Shown: positions 21,031 to 31,215 of the stretch, piece after piece
How positions within the stretch are numbered: the stretch's first letter is position 1
How the letters are laid out: each line of letters opens with the position of its first letter
Assembly (NCBI RefSeq): GCF_032854445.1
Contig: NC_088307.1
Span: 10,056,017 to 10,120,016, forward strand
Reading direction: 5' to 3'
Length of the DNA stretch: 64,000 bases
DNA from: Liolophura sinensis
Taxonomy: Eukaryota; Mollusca; Polyplacophora; Chitonida; Chitonidae
Notes under the pieces: model-generated
What the model was told of the DNA's origin: nothing
The model's input: only the letters and a program-made list of their open reading frames with translations
Database searches by the model: none
Made by a program: the position numbers and the translations under genes

Positions 21031-24000
21031 GTAAGTATTTTTTAGCGAGCAACCTGGTACTTCTATATATGTCATTCGTTTTGTTTGTTTTTTATGAGGG
21101 GGGGGGGGGCGGGAGATTTTTGACAGCATGTGTTTTAACATGGTCATGCTATCCTTACACCTCTCCTAAACGAAGTTAGAAAGGGGGTATAATGGAATCA
21201 CCGCATTTGTCCATCTGATAGTAGGTGCGATTTTTTCAATGCATCTCCTCCCAATCCACAGCACCGAATGTGATGGTGTTAAGGTTGTCTTTCCTTTGTT
21301 TCTGTAAATGTTGGTGGATGAAAAGGGGGTATATTCGGACATCAGGATTCTAGTTCAGCATGAGAGCTCTGAGAGCAAGGCGAAACAAACCCTATACTGG
21401 CGGATTTCCGCTTTTTTCTTTTTCTTTTTTGTTTCGGTTTCTTTGGAGGCCAATTGTATAGCAACAATCTTTGAAACCGCTACTGCAATAACCAATGCCA
21501 CCTCCTCCGACACGTCCAAATTCACAGCCAACGCCACTTCCATTGCAAGTGTTACTGCCAGTTGTATATTCACGGCCACGGCCACTTCTACCGCCACAGC
21601 CTTCGCCACCCCTACTGCCACCATACCTATCGCCACACGATGCACATCATCACCCGCACCGCCTCTTTCATCTCCACCGCGATATCTACCATCTCCATCA
21701 CCGCCACTTCCACTTCCACCTCCACCTCCATCGCAATCGCTACCGCCACTTTCACCATCACCTTCAATACCATCGCTATTTTCACCTCCACCACTTGCAA
21801 TGCCACCGACGCCGTCACCTCCAGCGCCACTGCCTCCATTACTTTTACGTGCTGATCTTGACGTCCTGCTTCAGTGAAAATGTTCATTAATGAATCACAA
21901 ATTCATACCAGGCATAAAAACATTATACAAATATATATTTTGGTGGCGTATACAGAAGTTTTGTGTATGCTTTGAACATGGGCCGAATTTAGTCGAAGTC
22001 ACCTGTAGAGCGTGATGTGGATCGCGTTGTGTCACAAGTAGACAGCTCATCCGAGTCTACATCCCTTCGCCATCTAAAATGGATCATGTAGTAGTGATAT
22101 CTATAAATTTTTGCTCGCCTTATGTATAACTCGCATTATGTGACAACAAATACCATTTAACCTATGATAATCCATTCCCTCTCCAATTGTTTTCCATGTG
22201 CAGTTTTAATTTATTGGTGGATGTGATGATGTGTCGTGTCGATAACTCCGACTGTCTTCCACGTACATGTAGAGTTTTAATTTTGGTGGATACACAGATG
22301 ACAATGTAACTCACATTTGCCCATTTCTGCGTTTACCATGGTAACCAGATTGCTATTCCCCTTATATCTGCTAGATGCATGTAAACAGACAAGCATGAAC
22401 TTCGTGTACAGGCGACAACTCAAATTGTTGTCCACGTTCTATTTTATTTCTTGGTTGATACTTAGACGGAGGTGACGATGTACCGGGAGTCACATTAGTT
22501 CATTTTCACGGTTGTCATGGAAACCAGTTTGCCATCATATATATATACTACATAAATACATATGATTTTGAGTCCGGGCTACAACTCCAATTATTTTCCA
22601 TGTGCAGTTTTAAGTTTTGGTGGCTATACAGATACAGATGTGACGATGTGTCGCCCTTCACATTTGTCCAGTTTTATACGTCCGCTCCTAATAGGCAGAG
22701 AGGATTATGGTAAAAGTAATTTTGTGCGTCTGTTCTTCCATATTCATGACCGGACTATATCTCCAGTTGTCTTCCTTGTGCAGTTTTAACTTTTGGTGCA
22801 TAGGTAGATACAGATGTGATGATGTTTTATGTACGGTATACCTTTCAGTTTACTGTTTTTATTTAATACATAAAAAATCATCAACACCTGTCAAGTATTT
22901 TCCCTCAGAGTTTATTGTCATCACAATGGTACTGGTATTCTTTTATACGTTTGAAACAAATGTATTTGTTCGGACGTATAATGTGTTCACCTGAACTCTT
23001 GTTTTTAAATGGCTTGTAAATTTGCTGGATACGGACTTAAAATAAGATATAAAAGACTTCCTGTATGGCATAAAGACAATTCATTTCAGGTACTCCACGA
23101 CCCCCAACTCCTCCACCCAAGTTGATAGATTCCTGGCGAGATGTAGACTGGAATACGCTGTAAGTCTCAAAGTCGTGTAATACGCCATTCATGGTATTCA
23201 TGTATGTGTGTGTGTGTGCGTGTGCGTGCGTGCGTGCGTTGCGTGCGTTGCGTGCGTTGCGTGCGAGTACATGAGTGCGTGTGCATGAGTGCGTGTATGT
23301 ATGTTTGCCTCGGGGTTTTGTGTCATACTTAACAATTTTCATTCATTCGAGTGAGTGAGTAAGTGTTTGGGGTTTAACGTCGTACTTAACAATTTTTCAG
23401 TCATAACGACAAAGGAATCCTTAGAGTGCATGCAATGTGCCTCCTTGTTGCAGAACGGATATCCTCATTCATATGATGACGAGGAGTCTTTATGTGTGTC
23501 CATATAAGTACATGAAGTCACCGAGACATGCAAATCCGAGAATCAATACCAGTACCGATCAAAAAAAAAACATCGATGACGTGTTTGGACGATCGGGAAA
23601 GACGTGTGAGCGTCTGTGATGTTATAGTTATGTGGATATATGTACATGTGTGCGTGTATATTGTTTACGTGGTACTAGTAGTCATTTCTGTATGAGGACT
23701 GCGGAGCCTCCGTGGCTCATTTGGTTAGCGCGCTAATAATCCAGGAGCCTCTCACCAATGCGGTCGCTGTGAGTTCAAGTCCAGCTCATGGTGGCTTCCT
23801 TTCCGGCCGTACGTGGGAAGCTCTGTCTTCATCGTGGGGTTTCCCCGTGCTCTGCTCGGTTTCCTCCCACCATAATGCTGGCCGCCGTCGTATAAGTGAA
23901 AGAGTACAGCGTAAAACACCAAATAAATAAATAAACAAATAACAATAAACACCCACATGCGTATAACATTAAAGTGAGCACATAGTCAGCCACTAAACCT

Positions 24001-27000
24001 GAATTAATTGATAAAGTAGTATTCCAGAAATGTTCTAAATATATTGTGAAAATTCTACACCGTTTATCAAAAAATGTAAATGGCACACGATCGTCAGTCC
24101 GTAGCCACTCATTTGGTGACGCCATCTTGCCATGTTATAGCAATATAGAGTGATGTCACAAACCCTGGGAGCTCTTCTGTACCATCGGTATTAAGCAATG
24201 TGACAGTAAGAAAATACAAACCAAGATACCTGATACCCAACCAAAGAGTGTCAGCTCTGTTCCGTGTTCAAAGGGCCGATGTTTCTTTTAGCCTTCTCGG
24301 TCAGGGCAATGTTCGTTGAGTCGTGTTTTATTAGCCCTGCTCGTCTTCACCCTGCATGGATGTAAGCATTTCGCCTAGCTGGCAGTTCTTCCGGGAAGTT
24401 ACCGAACATAGCAGAACCTTCTCATTAATAACAGACTCTTTCATTCAGATTTTGGGAAGATATTTTCGTAACAAATCTGACTTTGCTTAGGTAATATAAT
24501 GCAAAGTCACAATATTTTTCTCCAAGCAATGACTCTCCTCAGGCGTTTTTTCTTTTGCCAGCTCACCCTGACAAGTTACTGCAGTATCCTGCCCAACATT
24601 TACACATTGTGACACGGGCAGCCGTTCTCAGTTCCATGCTTATAATTGTTTAGTTCAAAATACATCAGTTTAACACTTGAACTAGCCGCAAAATCCAACT
24701 TATTGCATCGATATCTCTCTATATCTCTCTTGTGATTGGCCAACTTCATAAGGGCTTCCACAACATGGCTACTCCAGTTGAATTGTCCATCAGTGCCATA
24801 TCCCGAAAACTGAACTTCATATTCTCCGCTTTCAAAACTTTATACATTTTTTTGTATATTTTTCCTACACCCCTACTACATTTTTTCTATGTATACATAG
24901 TTGCAGACTTTATGTTCACTTTAAAGATGTTCACCCCATCTTTTCCGATCATCCTAGCACTTGATCGATACTTTTTATTGATCGGAGGTATTGATTCTGG
25001 GCTTTGCAGGTCTTGGTGACTACTCATATATTGTGCCTGCTTATGCCAGGGCGAGTTCGTGCCGCTAAAATTCTAGGCCCACTTCTTTCTCTAATTTTTG
25101 TAAATATCATAAATGTGAATACTAGATGTGATATCAACATCTTTGCTGATGACGTTTTTATCCCAAGAGATTTTACTACAGCCTAAAATAAAATAAATCG
25201 CCACCTCGATCGTTATTCACATTGAGCAAACCAGTGGATGATAAAATTTAATGCAAAAATAAAAAAGTATACTCAATGGTCGTGGGTTTCCCCTGGGGTC
25301 TGCCCGGTTCCCTCCCACCATAATGCTGGCCGCCGTCTTATGAGCGAAATATTCTTGAGTACGGCGTAAAACACCAACCAAAATTTAATAAATATCACCT
25401 TTGAGACGTACCCAATGTACCAAAAACTGTATTTAGATGGTAATGAAGTGAGTGTTCAATCTCATACACATCTTGGTATCACTTTGCAACACAATAGTAG
25501 ATGGGACGAACATCACTTGTAAGATCACTTGTAAGATCACTTGTAAACAAATGCAATGAGAAATTGAAAATTGTTAATAGAGTAAAGAGAACATTGATTG
25601 TATAATAACATTATATAATAGTATGGTGATACTTTATATAACAAGTGAATATTCTTGAGTACGGCGTAAAACACCAATCAAATAAATAAATAAATATATA
25701 ACAACTGTAATATAGCGCTCTCTCAAAGGCCGAACAATATCCAACTTCGTGCAGCTTTGCTCTGTACAGGTGGACTTCGTCGAACATCAAACAAGGCTCT
25801 TCTTACTAAACTTAATTGGACACCACTGTATATTCGGCGTAGACAACACAGGATTGTACTGTTCTTTAAAAATGTAAATGGACTCTCTTCGGCTTATTTA
25901 CCATAAAGACCAATTACAGAAATCAGTGCATACATCTTGAGGCATAAAGAAAATTTACGCTTATTTAGATGTCGGCTCAGTTTCTATGAATCCTCAGTTT
26001 TTCCGAAAAGTACTCATGATTGGAATAATCTGAGTACATTCGTAATTCTTCCATTAAAGAACTTAAAACATTTATAACCCTACCAAGTTCTACTTCACAT
26101 GACTTATTATCCTTATATAATATCTTTAGCAGCTTTCCATCTGCTTTGCAGTGTGAGCGCTCTTCGAGCTGATCTCTTTAAACTCAACGTTGTTGAAGAT
26201 CCTACTTGCGCTTTTTGTAATGATCCGCAAGAAAATACTTATCATTATTTCTTGCATTGCCCTCAATTTGCCACACAATGGTAATGGTAATGTTAATGCT
26301 GAAATGGCCTACTAAATACATCTCACTCCATCATATATCTCTGTAAAGGCAGTTACGAACTAATTAAAAGTGGTTAACTGAAGTATATATCTGTGTTTTG
26401 GACGTGCAGTTGTTCCATCCATAACGTATTAGTACATTCATAACCATGCTTGAACATTTATAACTATGTCTGTGTCTGTATACATAATTTGCTTGCTGTC
26501 ATGTTGAGGAGACCTTCTTAGTGGCCGTTAGGCTGTAAGGAATCCTCTTTAAAGAAATAAAGAAATAAATAAAATAAAATAAAATAAAATTAAATTAAAT
26601 TAAATTAAATTAAATTAAATTAAATTAAATTAAATTAATTAAATTAAATTAAATTAAATTAAATTAAATTAAATTAAATTAAATTAAATTAAATTAGTGT
26701 TGCAAGCACTGAGGTACTAGTATCATGTCCAAGACACCAGACAAGACACTCAACCAAATCACATTATACAGTTTATAAGGTGCTTGACTAGGTGCGGTGA
26801 TATTTTCCCCGGTCTCTTCCAGTTAAAAATTTTACTGCCATCATGTCAATGAAATATCAATCAAACCATTCCCAAATGCTCTGTTTGACTTCTGTTTTTG
26901 AAGAGACGCACTAAAGAAGGATGTCCTGGGATATTCTACCGGGAAGGAAAACGCTCCGTTCGCGAATATCGTCATGTTTGGTCAAGTCGGTGCTGGGAAG

Positions 27001-30000
27001 TCCAGTTATTTCAATACCATTGACTCCATTTGTAAAGGGAGGTTTGCGGCACGCTTTGAAACTGGCGAAAGTAGAAGCAGCGTAACGAAATGGGTAATTT
27101 TTGTGTCTTAGCATTTAGCCATTGGGCAATGACCCAGGTGTCTCTCAGCAACGCGGTCACTGTCCAGCTCATGCTGCCTTCCTCTCCGGCCATACATTCT
27201 GCAAGCAATCTGAGACATGGATAAACGATACTTCCAAACTAAACTAAATTTTCTATTACTGTTTTACAGCACACTTAGAAAGGAACAGTTATAAATGCAC
27301 GACATGAATGAGCTGGAGTGGTTAAAAAATTAGAAGCATAGGTGTATTAGATACATTATTCACACGATCACAGACACTGCCTTCTGATTGGTGAAAAAAA
27401 TTTTTCGAAAGTATTTTCTGAATGTATTTTTCAAAATTCATTCTTAAGTAGGTAAAGTGAAGAATTATACTTTATGTTCGAGCTCCTTTTGCTTTCGATC
27501 TAATCAGTATATTTACACTAAATCTCACAGAAGATTAAATTTTAATTACCACAAGTAATTATGTCATTTTTTACTCATGTATATGATGATCAACATTTTC
27601 AGTGCCACAGAAATTATTTGCTGCAGAGCGGGTAGAAATAATGTAAAATGAAAGAGCATACGTCAAAGGCGAAAATGATTAAAATGTAGCTAACGATGAT
27701 AGTGTTTTCTGTTGCAAGTTCCGAAAAACACGTTTTGGAGGCAATAATGGCCCTGCATTCTACGTATGCGATACAATGGGAATGGAAGAGGACCAAGGTC
27801 TTGACGTCACAGACTTCCCTTTCATCCTAGACGGTCACCTCTCGGACAAATTTCAGGTGAGGTCAGAAAGTCCTGGTGAGGTTGGTAAGAGGTAAAGGAG
27901 AGGTGAGGTTAGGAGACAACATCTTCGTAAGTTCGAGGTGTTGAAGGCACCATTTGTGTCACTTCAGGGTGGGGTTGACAGAACATGAGGTTAGGTCAGA
28001 AGACATCTGTGTAAGTTTGGGGATGTTGGCAACATGGTGATGTAAGGCCTGAAATCAACATCCGTGTTAGCCCCGGGTGAGGTTGAGAGCAATGTGTCAG
28101 TTCCGGGTGAGATTGGCACAATGTGGCCACAGGACCCCCATTAGTTTTCCATAGGCGACAATGTTAACGTTTAGCGATGGTTAAAACATTCTGTGGCCAA
28201 TAAGCTTTGGTGCATACTTTGCCCAGCCTGTGAGAAAGCAGCCATAAAAATATTGACATAATGCTGGCCGTCAAAATCTGCATCTTTTTCTGCCGGTAGC
28301 TGGATGGGGTGCCTAGCAACCCCAAGGAGACGTTACTCGCAGCCTCATCACCACCTGTCTCCTTGTGTCCTCTCGCCCAGAATTTTAATCTTTCATCATT
28401 AAAACTCATACCTGCCCAAAGCTTAGACTTAGAAAGCTCCGGCTGAGTTTGGTAACGTGGAGAGGAGAGGTAAGGTAAAAACATTCCATGTGAAGTTGGT
28501 GGCATGGAGAGGAGAGGCGAGGTCAGAAAGTTACGGGTGATGTTGGTAGCAGGTTAAGGAGAGGTGAGGTCAGGAAGTTACGGGTGATGTTGGTAGCAGG
28601 TTAAGGAGAGGTGAGGTCAGAAGGTTACGGGTGATGTTGGTAGCAGGTTAAGGAGAGGTGAGGTCAGAAAGTTACGGGTGATGTTGGTAGCAGGTTAAGG
28701 AGAGGTGAGGTCAGAAAGTTACGGGTGATGTTGGTAACATGTGGAGAAAAAGTGGGGTTAGGAGACAACATCTGTGTGAGTTCCAGGTGAGGCTGACAGC
28801 AATGGTGGGACCAGAAGACAATATTTGTGACATTTCCGGCTGAGGTTAGCAGCAATGTGAGATGAGGCTAGAAGACAACATCTGTGTCAGTTCCGGGTGT
28901 GGTTGACAGTAATGTGACGAGAGGTCAGAAGAAACCTCTATGTCAGTTCCCGATGAGGTTGAGAGGTCCGAAGACATCTGTGTAAATTCTGGGGAAAATG
29001 TAACATGGCGATGTAAGGCCAGAGTCAACTACTGTATTACATCCGGGTAAGGTTGACAGCAGTGTGAGGCGAGGTCAGAGGTCAACATCTCTGTTAGTTC
29101 CGGGTGAGGTTAACGGTAATGTGAGGTGAGGTCAGAAACCACCATGTGTGTCAGTTCCAGACGAGGTTGAGGTGAGGTCAGAAGACATCCGTGTAAGTTC
29201 AGGGGAAATTGGTAACATGGCAATGTAGAGTCATATATCTACTTCTGTATTAGTTCTGGGTGAGTTGACAGCTGTGTGAGGTTAGGTGAGAAGCCAGCAT
29301 CTGTGTTAGTTCCGTGTGAGGTCGACAGTAATGTGAGGTGACGTCAGAAGTCAACACCTGTGTCAGTTCGGGTAGCGTTGACACAGTGTGAGGTAAGGTT
29401 AGAAGACATCTTTGTAGGTTCTGGAGAAATTGGTAACATGGCGATGCAAGGCCAGAAATCAACATCTGTGTTAGTTCAGGGTAAGGTTGACAGTAATGTG
29501 AAGTGATGAGTCAGCTTCTGTATTAGTTCAGGGTGAGGTTGACAGCTGTGTCAGGTGAGGTGTATTAGTTCTGGCTGAGGGTTGACAAGCCTGTGTGAAG
29601 CTGCACTTGCCGAAAACTAATGGACATTAAAACATATACATTCCTGCATGTACCTGTATGTGCAGGGGAACAAGAAAAAATCAGGTTAATGTACTAACTT
29701 TACAGTTTTATTTTTTTGAAGAGGCATAACTAATTTTCACTGTAAAATACCGGAACTTAGTAAAATGTATGAGTGTGTGTATCTACAGGTGATTGTAGTT
29801 CTTGTCCACTCTTGTCACTTTTGAAGTCTGAATTACTGGACCAAATACCAGAGTAAAAATTAAACTTCTGATAAAATGCCACAAATGTTAAGAATGAATG
29901 AATGATTATGGTTTAACGCCACATCGGCAGTATTTCAGCCATATCGTGGCGACAAATGTTAAGAAAAGTATACTACAGATTCAGTGTACATAAATATGAC

Positions 30001-31184
30001 TTATGTTAATACCTTCGCTCAGAAATAAAACATGATGTGCAGAAGGTGACCTAAAATAATTTGGCTGACACAATGCATGGATTGGACAAATCATGCACAG
30101 ACTACAACGGTACTGAATCAGTCGCGTGTTTCAGAGATGATTCCTCAACAAACTGCGTTTCAGTGATGCTTATGTGTTTTAGATTATTTGTCTGATAATA
30201 CTCATAATTTATCCAGATGTGATCAAATTATACGGCCAGGGTCAAATTATACGGCCAGGGTCAAATTATACGGCCAGGGTCAAATTATACGGCCAGGATC
30301 CGGTCTGAGTCCAGAAATAACTTCAGCCAGACTGTCAGTTGTATGATTCACTATGCCAAAATAAATTGGCTAATTATAGTCCTAAGTGTGTGTTTTTTTT
30401 TGTTCATAATAACGTAAGTCTTTAGCACACGAATATGAAAAATTGTTTATACCTACTTTTTAAATCTTCAAAGTTTACAATCACTGAATCAGACACGGAT
30501 TTTTGAAATAAAAGTGTATTGTTGTGGATCGAAGTATACACGCGCATCTTTTCAACAAGTCTGTCACAGAGACCGTTAGTTAAAAGTAACAAGTTATAAC
30601 CTGTAAGTTCTAACATCAAACGACAATTAGTTTATCTACTCTGGTTTGAAGTTATAAGTTACAGGCTGAACTTGTAACTCATAACTAAAGGTCTCTATTG
30701 ATAGGCTTTTCTCGTGTAAGGTTTTTGTCACTTGCAGTTGACCGCTACCAAGTACCAGTGCAAGCTGGGTCAGCGGGTATACGTGTATATGTACACAACT
30801 GCGAGAATGATCTTCCCAGACATTTAAAAGCTACTTTTTAAAGATAGTGTTTCTAGATGTGCATAATATGCTTTGGAATAAAATGGATATCCCTCTTGTC
30901 TGTTAACTTTCAGAATAATAAGCCCTTATTTTGAAAATTATTAGACTCGACTGATATCCATCGTAACACAGGCACTCGAGTTGTATAACCTCTATTTGTT
31001 ACACATACCGGTAAACAATGAGACGGAATGATCTGACCTCGGGCAGTTGGGATTTAGCAAACGTAAAGATTTAGCAAACATAAAGAATTTTTCACAAACT
31101 TTGGTTGACAGTTGACCGGTGTTGACCTTTTAACTTATTATAAATTAAAAATTTTGTAAGTGGGTGTATGATAATGGGGTAGGG

Positions 31185-31215
<31 letters not shown>

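Larger units (their letters stand above)
25040..26570 (+). mobile_element. LINE (non-LTR retrotransposon) 3' part, broken
   Basis: Reverse-transcriptase fragments are readable: ILGPLLSLIFVNI followed by the catalytic FADD in INIFADDVFI (25055-25160). After interruptions come CTGGLRRTSNKALLTKLNW and, near the end, CAFCN...YHYFLHCPQF, the Cys/His zinc motif often found at the C-terminus of such polymerases. Many stops are present. Two SINE pieces (25276-25392, 25640-25698) sit inside it. The 3' end runs to AAAGAAATAAAGAAATAAAT. It is inserted in intron 2 of the IFI44-like gene, sense orientation. Confidence 0.8.

Noticed and set aside
21308-21890. Proline-rich frame of 189 codons and antisense Val/Ala-rich frames
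   Set aside because: Low-complexity CCACCN tract inside intron 1; several frames are open at once.
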